Of a stretch of 42,635 nucleotides of DNA, positions 23,854-31,797 are shown one piece after another (position 1 is the first letter of the stretch; the number at the start of each line of letters is the position of its first letter). Location: positions 1 through 42,635 of IMG/VR virus record IMGVR_UViG_3300037557_000319; one strand, 5' to 3'. The translations under genes and the position numbers were made by a program. The DNA is from a virus. A model generated the notes under the pieces. That model did no database searches. It saw only the letters and a list, made by a program, of their open reading frames with translations, and was not told the origin of the DNA.

Positions 23854-24143
23854 GTATAAACATGACGGAAGCGGAGATGAAATTACTACGCGAACAGCGG
23901 GACACTCTAACGGAGCTAAGCCGTGGGGGATTTTCCCCTTCCACCACTATTGACCTAGGCCGGGTGGTGACCTTCATTGATAGGGTGCTAGCCGACCAAC
24001 AACAACCGCCGGAATGGATCGAGGTAACCGATGAGGACACCGGCAAAACGCTATCCTTCTGGGCTACATCCGTGCTCGACGCAGAGACACAGAGCGAAGG
24101 GGTAGACTGGAACGAAGTAGAAGACAACACGTACAACATCTAA
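23850..24143 (+). CDS. Small acidic early protein, unknown function
   Basis: A 97-residue protein. The ATG at 23850 is chosen because it overlaps the previous stop (ATGA) and has AGGAG upstream. A frame extension to 23760 runs through the 50-residue gene and looks like a shadow. The N-terminal half is an amphipathic helix (MKLLREQRDTLTELSRGG), followed by WIEVTDEDTGKTLSFWA and an acidic end. No family is recognised. Confidence 0.65.
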   Translation: MSINMTEAEMKLLREQRDTLTELSRGGFSPSTTIDLGRVVTFIDRVLADQQQPPEWIEVTDEDTGKTLSFWATSVLDAETQSEGVDWNEVEDNTYNI

Positions 24144-24153
24144 GGAGCTAAGC

Positions 24154-24222
24154 ATGGACGACGAAGAGGGCGATATTTACGACGACAGCCACGGCGATCA
24201 CGATCCCAACTACGACTACTAA
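24154..24222 (+). CDS. 22-residue acidic peptide
   Basis: The ATG at 24154 follows AGGAG with a seven-base gap, and the frame closes at TAA after 22 codons. The peptide is composed almost only of Asp, Glu, His, Tyr and Gly (DDEEGDIYDDSHGDHD). The good ribosome site and the clean fit between two genes support translation. It could bind metal or mimic nucleic acid, but that is speculation. Confidence 0.4.
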   Translation: MDDEEGDIYDDSHGDHDPNYDY

Positions 24223-24236
24223 CAAAGGATAGAAAC

Positions 24237-24611
24237 ATGGACCCATTAGAACGAGTACTAAGACTAACCACCGACCTCCAAGAGAGGAACGCAGGCACCA
24301 ACCACTACACATTCCACGCCGACCCTAGCCACGCATGGCTTAAAGTACCCTTCGCTATGGTCTACCTGCTAGGGATAGGGCACATCCTATCGCGTTGGTC
24401 CTACATGAGCAGGGATTGTCAGGCCTTCTACCTAGAAGAAGATCGGGATGCAGGACTATTCCTCGAAGCCTACCACCAACTGTACGGAGCGAAGCCAGAG
24501 ATAAAGCTCAGCCACACCAACAGCCAGAGTTTTGTACGCAAGCTGACACCATACAACTGGGACACAGTCTTAATCGAAACAGCACGCCGACTACAGGAGG
24601 ATAGACCATGA
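24237..24611 (+). CDS. Conserved early protein with HADPSHAWLKVP motif
   Basis: A 124-residue protein. The core pattern FHADPSHAWLKVP, then LLGIGHILSRWSYMSRDCQAF and YLEEDRDAGLFLEAY matches a small conserved protein I recognise from many phages and some plasmids, without a known function. The C-terminus is a basic helix. Its stop overlaps the next start as ATGA. Confidence 0.72.
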   Translation: MDPLERVLRLTTDLQERNAGTNHYTFHADPSHAWLKVPFAMVYLLGIGHILSRWSYMSRDCQAFYLEEDRDAGLFLEAYHQLYGAKPEIKLSHTNSQSFVRKLTPYNWDTVLIETARRLQEDRP

Positions 24612-24940
24612 GCACCCCAACCGATGAACACGCAGACCAAATACGAGTTGTCTTTACCTACAAGCCAGGAGGATTCAGGCTCTCCAAGGCCGCACTTAAT
24701 GTAGCCCGTGAAATGTGGGCCGTAGACTGGGAGTATGAATACCCCGAGCGCCACGACCCACGCTTAGTCAAGCTACTAAACATGTTAGGGGATGCGGCGA
24801 GCGGCCCCTCTGCTAGCCTCGCGTGCAAGATATTAGAAGGCGATACCTACCACGTCATTGAGCATAACAATGGGCTAGAAGAAGTAGTGGAACCGGACGA
24901 CCTCTACTGGACCACGGTGGATAAACCTAAACCTACTTGA
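24608..24940 (+). CDS. Conserved early protein, unknown function
   Basis: A 110-residue protein coupled to its neighbour by an ATGA overlap. A RHDPRLVKLLNMLGDAASGP segment (about 48-67) and the later YHVIEHNNGLEEVVEPDDLYW segment resemble a small phage family, often annotated only as hypothetical. Mixed alpha/beta composition. A near-consensus promoter starts within the last codons of this gene. Confidence 0.68.
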   Translation: MSTPTDEHADQIRVVFTYKPGGFRLSKAALNVAREMWAVDWEYEYPERHDPRLVKLLNMLGDAASGPSASLACKILEGDTYHVIEHNNGLEEVVEPDDLYWTTVDKPKPT

Positions 24941-24964
24941 CAACCACTCACAACTAGCTATAAT
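24937..24964 (+). promoter_or_regulatory. Near-consensus sigma70 promoter
   Basis: TTGACA (24937-24942) and TATAAT (24959-24964) are both perfect, with a 16-base spacer. Transcription would start about 24971, some 13 bases before the next ATG, and the leader holds the GGAGG site. It would drive the second half of the early operon through the replication genes. Confidence 0.8.
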
Positions 24965-24983
24965 TGGAACCATTGGAGGAACA

Positions 24984-25283
24984 ATGAAACAACGTACTAA
25001 GGCAAATAAGCAGGGGCACCAAGCGGCGGCGCTCCTCGGATTCGAGGCGAGCAGCCTCGGTAAGTGGGGAGAATGGAAGAACGCGAAGGTCAGTTGTGCT
25101 GCTTGCGGCTATCAGGTCTCCTGGTACCACGCTAGCCTGCAAAGGAAGCACCGAAAAGTCTGCCAGCCCATGCCTTCTCAATCGCTGCCTACTGTGGCAA
25201 CTCTAGCTGATAGCCTGGCGCTATATTGGGCTCCATCCAGAGAGGAAGAGGTTGATGCGTGGGACGAGTCGGAGGACCAATGA
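24984..25283 (+). CDS. Small zinc-finger-like protein
   Basis: A 99-residue protein with GGAGG before its ATG, the first gene after the strong promoter. CAACGYQVSWYHASLQRKHRKVC (Cys38, Cys41, a His pair and a final Cys) has the spacing of a C2HC-type zinc finger. The N-terminus is basic and the C-terminus acidic. DNA or RNA binding is likely, and the immediate-early position suggests a regulator or host-takeover factor. Confidence 0.68.
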   Translation: MKQRTKANKQGHQAAALLGFEASSLGKWGEWKNAKVSCAACGYQVSWYHASLQRKHRKVCQPMPSQSLPTVATLADSLALYWAPSREEEVDAWDESEDQ

Positions 25284-25669
25284 CACAACCTACTAACTGG
25301 CAAGACATTGTAGATGTAGCCATTAAAGAACTGCAGGAGGAGCTTTTAGAATACGTCACCGACGAGGACTACACCGTGGAAACATGGACATATCTACCCG
25401 CCCCCTCACCGGAGTATGGGACCACTCAACCTAACGAGGTGCCCGGTTTGCTAGAGGGATGGTTCAACCATGAAGACTACGAAGGCTCGCACACCTACAA
25501 CCTGGGAGGCTACTCACGAGACGTGGATCAGGATATGGACGATGACACCTGCGCATGGCGCGTCCTAATCAAGGTCACCTACGAGCCCAGTGAGAGAGAA
25601 GAAAGGGAGCGACAAAAAGATGAACAAGGAGAACACGACTTCAATACACGCCGAGATAATGAGTGGTAG
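25280..25669 (+). CDS. Acidic early protein, unknown function
   Basis: A 129-residue protein starting at an ATG that overlaps the previous stop (ATGA) with GGAGG upstream. An upstream GTG at 25259 is rejected. The sequence is rich in Asp, Glu, Tyr and Trp. A helical start is followed by a mixed domain (RVLIKVTYEPS near residue 95) and a very charged C-terminus. No family is recognised. Confidence 0.66.
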   Translation: MTQPTNWQDIVDVAIKELQEELLEYVTDEDYTVETWTYLPAPSPEYGTTQPNEVPGLLEGWFNHEDYEGSHTYNLGGYSRDVDQDMDDDTCAWRVLIKVTYEPSEREERERQKDEQGEHDFNTRRDNEW

Positions 25670-25877
25670 ACTAGGCCCCATGACCTACGTAACGACACAG
25701 AAACTTAGCCGAATACTAGACGAAGCACACCGGGAGGAGACAGTGATTGTTATCCGACCACCCACTAAACACTACACACAAGCACTTATGGAAGTTCAAG
25801 CTTCTACATACGCCCCATGGCCTGGGGATTTAGTCAGGTTCAGGGGCACACAATACCGGGTCGTTACTGACCCATAA
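25620..25877 (+). CDS. Small early protein, unknown function (start uncertain)
   Basis: The frame ends at 25877. The ATG at 25620 has GGGAG upstream but overlaps the previous gene by 50 bases. ATGs at 25659 and 25680 are alternatives with poorer ribosome sites. The common part contains LSRILDEAHREETVIVIRPP and a final strand-rich segment (PGDLVRFRGTQYRVV) resembling a small beta-barrel. Function unknown. Confidence 0.55.
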   Translation: MNKENTTSIHAEIMSGRLGPMTYVTTQKLSRILDEAHREETVIVIRPPTKHYTQALMEVQASTYAPWPGDLVRFRGTQYRVVTDP

Positions 25878-25897
25878 CACAGCCGAATGGAGGCACC

Positions 25898-26293
25898 ATG
25901 TCAGCATCAATAGCAGTATACGTATCAACAACAGTTGAGGATGAGATAGACCTAGACACATTAGAGGGGAGCGACATTACCATCAGCGATGGTAGACTCG
26001 GAGGGAGCGTCACGGTAAAAGTAGACGTAGACAACCACTACTACGTAGACGTAGGTGAAGATCAAATCGTGGATGCCTTGGAGCAGATGTACGAAGACCT
26101 AGAGTTTGTCTATGACTTCATCTTTGAGAACAACTATGACGCGGAGATGTTTAAGCATCTGTTTGGTGCGCGTAGTGGTGAGCCTAACATCCCAGAAGAG
26201 GACCAACTAGATGTGGTAGACAACTTCATGGGAGCCCTAAACCCTGCGGCATTAGCCCGCGTGATTGAACTAACCAACCTAGTGGAGGCCTAA
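25898..26293 (+). CDS. Very acidic early protein, unknown function
   Basis: A 131-residue protein with GGAGG before its ATG and a strong excess of Asp and Glu. The N-terminal third is strand-like (SITVKVDVDN-type alternation) and the rest helical (EQMYEDLEFVYDFIFENNYD). Such acidic phage proteins sometimes mimic DNA and block host nucleases, but nothing in the sequence proves this. It is the largest of the unrecognised early genes in this stretch. Confidence 0.68.
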   Translation: MSASIAVYVSTTVEDEIDLDTLEGSDITISDGRLGGSVTVKVDVDNHYYVDVGEDQIVDALEQMYEDLEFVYDFIFENNYDAEMFKHLFGARSGEPNIPEEDQLDVVDNFMGALNPAALARVIELTNLVEA

Positions 26294-26294
26294 G

Positions 26295-26645
26295 ATGGGC
26301 ACTAAAGATAAAGCTATCGGCAAGAAACAAAACGTAGACTTACTTCCAACACCATGGGACATTGAGCATTTCGACTTTGGAGAGGGACACCCTCGCCTCT
26401 TAGTCGCCTACCAAGGTTTAGCCTGGATGCAAGCATACCCTAGTAGCACCCACTACTTTGGTTCGACTCGTACCCAGCTACGGAACATCATCTATGAGAT
26501 GACGGGCTTCATGCTTCCACGGGGCAAGAAAGTGTACCTCCCTTTAGACACACCCGATGATATTCTACGCTGGCTCTACGTCAACGCTCTGCGCTACTTA
26601 GACACCAACCTTTTAGAAGAGGCCTATGCTGAGCAGGCTTCTTAA
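26295..26645 (+). CDS. Early protein, unknown function
   Basis: A 116-residue protein with GGAGG before its ATG, one base after the previous stop. It contains an aromatic-rich core (HPRLLVAYQGLAWMQAYPSS) and a helical C-terminus ending in acidic residues. No motif recognised. Confidence 0.66.
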   Translation: MGTKDKAIGKKQNVDLLPTPWDIEHFDFGEGHPRLLVAYQGLAWMQAYPSSTHYFGSTRTQLRNIIYEMTGFMLPRGKKVYLPLDTPDDILRWLYVNALRYLDTNLLEEAYAEQAS

Positions 26646-26720
26646 CACTTGCCTCCACTACCTAGGCACGTAGCTAAACTGCCTGCCTCACATGCTATAG
26701 TAAAGGAGATGGACAAAGAA

Positions 26721-26942
26721 ATGAAGACCGCGATTGTAATTGAAGTAACAACCGGACGCTTAAGTGAAGTGGCTACTAGTCAACTTAGCTGGGGAACTAC
26801 CACTAACTTGGACGAAGACTCAGAGATGAGACGGAAGCTAGAGTTAAAGGACAGCCCTGAGTTCTGTATACTAGAACTTCCCTGCGGGGACGTAACCTGG
26901 GTGGAGCCTATCTACCCTGAAGCTACGGTGGGAGAATGCTAA
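26721..26942 (+). CDS. Small early protein, unknown function
   Basis: A 73-residue protein. The ATG at 26721 is preferred because AAGGAG lies 12 bases upstream and the product then begins with a strand (MKTAIVIEVTTG). An ATG at 26709 touches the ribosome site, and a TTG at 26649 lies in a poorly coding lead-in. The stop overlaps the next start (TAATG). The C-terminus is strand-rich (FCILELPCGDVTWVEPI). Confidence 0.58.
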   Translation: MKTAIVIEVTTGRLSEVATSQLSWGTTTNLDEDSEMRRKLELKDSPEFCILELPCGDVTWVEPIYPEATVGEC

Positions 26943-27280
26943 TGGGACTCCTAAACGAAGTATACACATCACGCTTAGCAACTAAACACGAGTGGTCAGA
27001 AGCTCCCACCTCACTCATAATAAGTGCTATCAAACAAATGTTATTAGAATTGAGGCTACACCAGCCCCAAAACTATAACGAGGATGGGGCTCTCACCTAC
27101 CTGACGACGTTATTCCAGGTCATAGTGGATAGGCTAAGCGCTGTGCAGCACATCGATATTGGTGACCCTGAAGCTTTCTTACACGCAGCTTTAGACTACG
27201 CGAGGTATCAAGGATTAGACACCGAAGACATAGACGAAGTAGTCGCAGACTCTAGGAAGAAACATGAGGTATCCCGATAG
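26942..27280 (+). CDS. Helical early protein, unknown function
   Basis: A 112-residue protein whose ATG at 26942 is preferred over 26936 on ribosome-site spacing. It is almost entirely helical, with motifs like ISAIKQMLLELRLHQP and FLHAALDYARYQGLD. It overlaps the start of the helicase gene by 17 bases, so the two are probably translated together. It may be a helicase partner, but no family is recognised. Confidence 0.62.
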   Translation: MGLLNEVYTSRLATKHEWSEAPTSLIISAIKQMLLELRLHQPQNYNEDGALTYLTTLFQVIVDRLSAVQHIDIGDPEAFLHAALDYARYQGLDTEDIDEVVADSRKKHEVSR

Positions 27281-28862
27281 TTACTATGACCACGCATTAC
27301 GTGAGGTACCTGGTGTAACCGTGCGGCAACGCCGAGCACCAGGACCGCCGCGTAATTGCCGTGCTCTCCTACCCAACCCGCCTCCCCCTACCGCTATTGC
27401 TCGGCCTTGGGAGAATCCTCCTACCGAGATACAGCCTTGGGTGATCGACTGGCTTACCCCCTATCAGAAGGAAGCTTGGGGGTTTGTGGTGTCTCGGAAC
27501 GGTGGTCTACTGTTTCACCCTCCTGGAGCGGGCAAGACTGCAGCAGGCCTATGTGGTGCGCTCTCTTGTGCGAAAGGTAAGCGCATCATAGTGATTACCC
27601 GTGCCACTACTCGACGCCAGTGGGACCGTGAGATTCAACGGCTCTCTACTCTGCGCCCAAAGATCCTTCGGGGCAAGACCCCCGAGCCTATCCCAAGTGA
27701 TGTACGCTGCGTTATTCTGGGGTGGGAAACCCTAACCGCGTGGGTAGGAACCCTTATTGCTTGGGGTAAGAGTGGTCAGTACACCGTAGTCTTCGATGAG
27801 ATCCACAAAGCTAAGGACTGGAGACGACATGTCTCCTACGTAAAGAAAGCTGGGGTCAAAGGATGGAAGCCTGCGAAAAACATTACGGCGTCTGCGGCTA
27901 AGCTTTCTGAAGGAGCGCTAGCTCGCATCGGACTGTCAGCTACCCCTATGCCCAATGACTTATCCGACCTGTGGTCTGTGCTCGATTTGCTAGAGCCTGG
28001 GTGTTGGGGATGGTCGCTCGCATGGCTGAAGCGTTATTGCGCTGCCCGTCCTGGTCAGTATGGAGGGTATGTCTTCGGTAAGTCACACACGGGGGAACTT
28101 AAACTACGCATCAATGAAATTTGTCACCGGGTAAACGCTGCGGAAGTCTTTAAGAACATGCCACCTAAACGCAGGGAACTATGGTACTTATCAAAAGATG
28201 AACAGTCTAAGCCCGTAGGTTTTAAGAACGACCTTAAAGAAGCAGCACGCCAGGGGCGTAACGCTTTGTTTGAGATGAGACTGCTAGAAGCTGCAGCCCG
28301 GAAGCGGAAACCTGTTGTGGATTTAGCTATTGATTGTGTTGTGGAGTACAAGCAGAAAGTTACCATCCTAACTGGGCGTAAGAAAGAATGTGAGAGCATC
28401 GCCAAGGCTGTGGAAAAGGCGTTGAGCAAAGTGCCTGGGGCCAAGCTCTGGTGGGGGCATGGGGGAATTAGTATCAAGGAGCGGGACCGCATGGTCCAAG
28501 AGTATGCAGCAGCAGAGGAAAGCGCTGTCTTCGTGGGCACCACTGATGCTTTCGGTGAAGCCATCGATGGGCTCCAGCACACGGACGTAGCCTTCTGTTG
28601 TCTTCTCCCTTGGAATGGTGGACGTGTAGAGCAGATGGAGGGACGCTTCCACCGTAAGAGTTCAACCCGCGCAGTGCGGATTGTGTACGTTATCGCCGAG
28701 GGAACTGTAGATGAGCATGTCTCAGACCTTGTGTTAACAAAACTTAACACTCTCGAAGATGTATTGGACCACACAGAAGCTAGGGATATAGCTACCACAT
28801 TGTCAGGTCTTGACGATGAAGACGCTATCATAGCAAGCATTATCAATAAAATGGGAACGTGA
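27264..28862 (+). CDS. SF2 (SNF2-type) DNA helicase/translocase
   Basis: A 532-residue protein. Motif I PPGAGKT (86-92) follows a Q-motif-like YQKEAWGF. Motif II is DEIH (178-181), motif III SATP (225-228), and motif VI QMEGRFHR (457-464). An acidic C-terminus follows. The compact two-domain SNF2 layout is usual for phage helicases that remodel replication or recombination intermediates. The ATG has AGGAAG upstream, inside the previous gene. A hairpin follows the stop. Confidence 0.88.
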   Translation: MRYPDSYYDHALREVPGVTVRQRRAPGPPRNCRALLPNPPPPTAIARPWENPPTEIQPWVIDWLTPYQKEAWGFVVSRNGGLLFHPPGAGKTAAGLCGALSCAKGKRIIVITRATTRRQWDREIQRLSTLRPKILRGKTPEPIPSDVRCVILGWETLTAWVGTLIAWGKSGQYTVVFDEIHKAKDWRRHVSYVKKAGVKGWKPAKNITASAAKLSEGALARIGLSATPMPNDLSDLWSVLDLLEPGCWGWSLAWLKRYCAARPGQYGGYVFGKSHTGELKLRINEICHRVNAAEVFKNMPPKRRELWYLSKDEQSKPVGFKNDLKEAARQGRNALFEMRLLEAAARKRKPVVDLAIDCVVEYKQKVTILTGRKKECESIAKAVEKALSKVPGAKLWWGHGGISIKERDRMVQEYAAAEESAVFVGTTDAFGEAIDGLQHTDVAFCCLLPWNGGRVEQMEGRFHRKSSTRAVRIVYVIAEGTVDEHVSDLVLTKLNTLEDVLDHTEARDIATTLSGLDDEDAIIASIINKMGT

Positions 28863-28874
28863 TATAGTACCTTT

Positions 28875-28909
28875 GGGATAGGTCTTACACTATCCCTGCC
28901 CCTCCTTTT
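28875..28909 (+). terminator. Hairpin after the helicase gene, weak terminator
   Basis: GGGATAG (28875-28881) pairs with CTATCCC (28890-28896) around an eight-base loop. It is followed after a C-rich gap by TTTT at 28906-28909. The tail is poor, so it may only attenuate transcription or protect the mRNA end. Confidence 0.45.
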
Positions 28910-28968
28910 AGTCTTTACCCGAGGCATTTGAGGAGTGGGCACCCCTTTATTTACAAACAGGAAAGAGC

Positions 28969-29298
28969 ATGACACACCCCATACGTCAATGGATAACCAC
29001 ACTTACCCCGACAGCCCAAGGAGCCATCTCGGATAATGACATTCAGTTATTGGAAGACCTTTTCGATAAGCTCCAGGGCCAAAAAGTTCTAGGGGCGAGA
29101 AGGATCGACTACCCTTTGGGAAAGACACAGAAAGAAATTTTAGCTCTGATGGAGGTGGGTACTATTTATCGGACCAAAGACATCCAACTAAAAAAACCAC
29201 GCGCCCAAGTCACAATGTGGAATGCCCTTAAACGACTCGTTGAGAGAGGGTTTATTACACGGGTAGGTCGTGGGCAATACCGTAAGGAGAGAGCATGA
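28969..29298 (+). CDS. Winged-helix DNA-binding protein
   Basis: A 109-residue protein with AGGAAAG before its ATG. Residues about 52-105 (KTQKEILALMEVGTIYRTKD, then WNALKRLVERGFITRVGRGQYR) form a clear winged helix of the kind that regulates transcription. The N-terminal half is helical and may dimerise. It lies after a hairpin and before the methylase, to which it is coupled by an ATGA overlap. It probably controls the downstream replication genes or is a middle-gene regulator. Confidence 0.68.
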   Translation: MTHPIRQWITTLTPTAQGAISDNDIQLLEDLFDKLQGQKVLGARRIDYPLGKTQKEILALMEVGTIYRTKDIQLKKPRAQVTMWNALKRLVERGFITRVGRGQYRKERA

Positions 29299-29792
29299 CA
29301 ACAGCATGGAATGAAGATCAACTATACTCATCGAAGAAACAAGACTGGGAAACCCCCCGAGCTTTGTACCGGGTACTCCATGAGGAGTTTGACTTTGGGT
29401 TAGACGCAGCGGCTGAGCCCTCTGGGGCCAACTCCAAATGCTTCCAATTTATCTCCGAGGATAGCCTTGACCGAGACTGGGCAACGCTAGTCCCCGGACG
29501 CCACGCGGTATGGCTTAACCCTCCCTATGGGAAAGACATAGGCCAGTGGGTAGAGAAAGCTTACCGTGAGTCCTTGAAGGGATGCACTGTTGTGGTGCTC
29601 ACCTTTGTCCGTAGTGACACTAAGTGGTGGCATGACTGGGCTATGAAGGCAGCAGAGATACGGCTTATCAAAGGTCGGGTTAAATTTGTGGGGGCTACGG
29701 CTTCTGCGCCTGCGCCTTCGTGTCTGTTAATCTTTGATGAGGGTCGCCGTATACCCCAATTCACAACTGTAACTGACTTGCCCAGGAGCTAG
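29295..29792 (+). CDS. Phage-type DNA N6-adenine methyltransferase
   Basis: A 165-residue enzyme of the phage T1 Dam-like family. The first conserved segment is DWETP (17-21), followed by FDFGLDAAAE (32-41). The catalytic motif is NPPY (75-78), and a later VVVLTFVRSDTKWW block is typical of the family. It transfers a methyl group from S-adenosylmethionine to adenine in DNA, probably protecting the phage genome from host restriction. The length matches the family. The target sequence cannot be read from the protein. Confidence 0.9.
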   Translation: MTTAWNEDQLYSSKKQDWETPRALYRVLHEEFDFGLDAAAEPSGANSKCFQFISEDSLDRDWATLVPGRHAVWLNPPYGKDIGQWVEKAYRESLKGCTVVVLTFVRSDTKWWHDWAMKAAEIRLIKGRVKFVGATASAPAPSCLLIFDEGRRIPQFTTVTDLPRS

Positions 29793-29793
29793 C

Positions 29794-30069
29794 ATGGTAT
29801 TTTATGTAGTGACATGGACCAATTATCATCTACCTTTCGAAAAGGATCAGGATCAACGTAACCACTTCAAGACAAAGGCTGATGCTATGCCGGAAGTGAA
29901 GAGGCTAAAGGGTGCAGGGAGGGACCATGTGGCAGCGTACAAGGTACGAATAGAAGGGAAGCACGACCTCAAGGCTAATCTCCTTGCTTGGTTGAACTCT
30001 TCGGCGGTTAATGTAGTTGAGTACGACAGCCCCGGATCGTTTACTTGTGAACGGATTGGGAGGAGATAG
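29794..30069 (+). CDS. Small protein between methylase and nuclease
   Basis: A 91-residue protein with AGGAG before its ATG. It has a strand-helix-strand start (MVFYVVTWTNYHLPF, then KADAMPEVKRLKGAG) resembling small ferredoxin-like folds. The C-terminus is basic. It lies tightly between the methylase and the nuclease gene, with which it is likely co-translated. No family is recognised. Confidence 0.64.
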   Translation: MVFYVVTWTNYHLPFEKDQDQRNHFKTKADAMPEVKRLKGAGRDHVAAYKVRIEGKHDLKANLLAWLNSSAVNVVEYDSPGSFTCERIGRR

Positions 30070-30070
30070 C

Positions 30071-30895
30071 ATGAAACTACTTAACGCAGGACCATCCGAA
30101 GCAGGCTGGCATAGACTGCAGTCTGTACTGCAGTGCCCACGCAAGTATGCCCTGGAGCAAGAAGCTGAATGGAAATGGAGCGAAGCTCTTATCAAAGGGA
30201 GCCTTATGCACATCGGCCTAGCCCACTACTACATGTTGCTCAAAGACCCGGAAGGAGACTGGTGTACCCCGGTAGAAGCGGTGGGACAGCTAGCTCTAAA
30301 AGAGTATGAGTCAAGCCGTGATGAGCAGTGGCTAGACCATGCCGAGATGGTCAATCAAGTTGTAGCGGAGTACGTCGATCATTACAGAGGGGAACATTGG
30401 AAAGTCCTACAGGTAGAAGAAGAATTACGAAGTCAGTTGCACGATGAGGTGCGCGGGGAAAAGTATCTGTATACACAGAGGCCTGACCTAATCGTTGAGG
30501 ACAAACATGGCAAGGTTTGGATTGTAGATCACAAAACTACCTACCGAGCAACAGGCCGCACCCTTAAACGTTACGTCTTATCCGGACAGTTCCTGGGTTA
30601 CAAACTTTTAGGCCGAGGTTATTTTAAGGAGAAGTTTGCAGGAGTTGTGCAGAATATGATACAGTGGCCGTCCAAAGGACAAAAGCATGGCGCTTCGTTT
30701 TCGAGGCCCACCTTAGCTGCTGCCCCTTGTGCCGACAAAGACCATAAACAAACATTACTATACGCTGAACGGATAATACGAGACCATCAACACTTAACTA
30801 ATCCAATGGATTGGCCTGCGGTTCATCACGAAACTGCTTGCATGACTCCCTATGGGGTCTGTCCTTTCTATGAAACTTGCCAATGGGGTAACTAA
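30071..30895 (+). CDS. Cas4/RecB-like PD-(D/E)XK nuclease with four cysteines
   Basis: The ATG at 30071 (274 residues) has GGAGGAG upstream and replaces a longer frame running through the previous gene. The nuclease core has a His motif (KGSLMHIGLAHY, 42-53), Asp139 in RPDLIVED, VDHKTT (152-157) and a QxxxY motif at Gln173-Tyr177. Cys22 near the start plus Cys257, Cys264 and Cys270 at the end match the split four-Cys cluster of Cas4 and AddB. Such enzymes process DNA ends. The adjacent ATPase and SSB-like genes suggest a recombination unit. No CRISPR context is present. Confidence 0.85.
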   Translation: MKLLNAGPSEAGWHRLQSVLQCPRKYALEQEAEWKWSEALIKGSLMHIGLAHYYMLLKDPEGDWCTPVEAVGQLALKEYESSRDEQWLDHAEMVNQVVAEYVDHYRGEHWKVLQVEEELRSQLHDEVRGEKYLYTQRPDLIVEDKHGKVWIVDHKTTYRATGRTLKRYVLSGQFLGYKLLGRGYFKEKFAGVVQNMIQWPSKGQKHGASFSRPTLAAAPCADKDHKQTLLYAERIIRDHQHLTNPMDWPAVHHETACMTPYGVCPFYETCQWGN

Positions 30896-31797
30896 TGTCA
30901 CGAATATTTGGAATAACCTACGGACCATCCGGGTCCGGTAAGACGCTTGCTATGATCAAAGCTTTCCCTGAAGGCTACTTCATCGCACCTCGGGGTGCAC
31001 TTCTGTGTGGTCAACACGTAGGATGGGTACCCAAGGGTGGTCCTTTTGTATCGCTGTTAGATACAGCCGACTTTATAAAACGGGAACATAAAAACTATCC
31101 GGCCATTATTGTGGATGACCTGTCTCTTTTGGCTGACCTAGAGATGGTAGAGATACGGAAGAAGTTTGCAGGCTGGTCAGCTAACTCGGAGTTTAACCGC
31201 CGCATGAGTTGGTTGCGAGACGCAGCCCGTACCGCCGAGTGCCATGTCTTCTTCACGATGCATGAGAAAGCTCCGCGTGAAGTGAAGCAGGATAACAACA
31301 CGCGGTATATCCCTGGCTCACCCCTCATACCTGGGTGGGAGATGGCAGAGAAGCTCCCGGCTATGTGCGACTTTGTAGCTCGCGTCGTCTATGACGAGAT
31401 GACTCCGTGGCCGTGGCCCTATGTCTATCAGACGGGACCTGACCAGCATTACATTACCAAGGATCGTTTGGGGCTAAGCCCCCACCGCTTCCCTATGAAT
31501 CTACGAGCCCTCCTTAAAGCTGCAGGTACTGTTGTACCTAGGCCCAAAGAACTTCAGTGGATGGATAAGATTACTTCCCAGCTAGCCCCAGTGCTGGCTC
31601 CCCTCTTAGAGGAGCCGGAAGAGTTGAAGTCCCTCCTCACCAAAGCTGCCTCGAAGTTAAAAGCGAAGCATAAACCCGAGCACATTATCTGGTGTCTTAG
31701 TGACGCTATTGATGAGGCTCAATTACTCACACACGAATCGACCAAAGTCGAATCATTCATTAACACTCTCTCTTTAGGAGAATCAAATGTCCTCTGA
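30895..31797 (+). CDS. RecA-like P-loop ATPase (Sak4-like)
   Basis: A 300-residue protein whose start overlaps the nuclease stop (TAATG). Walker A is GPSGSGKT (10-17), and Walker B is IIVDD (71-75). Later FFTMHE and PGWEMAEKLP segments fit the RecA-core phage family that includes Sak4 single-strand annealing/exchange proteins. The last 80 residues are a helical extension. Next to a nuclease and an SSB-like gene, a recombination role is likely. A replicative or packaging ATPase cannot be excluded. Confidence 0.75.
   Translation: MSRIFGITYGPSGSGKTLAMIKAFPEGYFIAPRGALLCGQHVGWVPKGGPFVSLLDTADFIKREHKNYPAIIVDDLSLLADLEMVEIRKKFAGWSANSEFNRRMSWLRDAARTAECHVFFTMHEKAPREVKQDNNTRYIPGSPLIPGWEMAEKLPAMCDFVARVVYDEMTPWPWPYVYQTGPDQHYITKDRLGLSPHRFPMNLRALLKAAGTVVPRPKELQWMDKITSQLAPVLAPLLEEPEELKSLLTKAASKLKAKHKPEHIIWCLSDAIDEAQLLTHESTKVESFINTLSLGESNVL

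Noticed and set aside
30071-30895. Cas4-like protein as evidence for a CRISPR system
   Set aside because: No repeats, Cas1 or effector gene nearby; such nucleases are common in phage recombination units.
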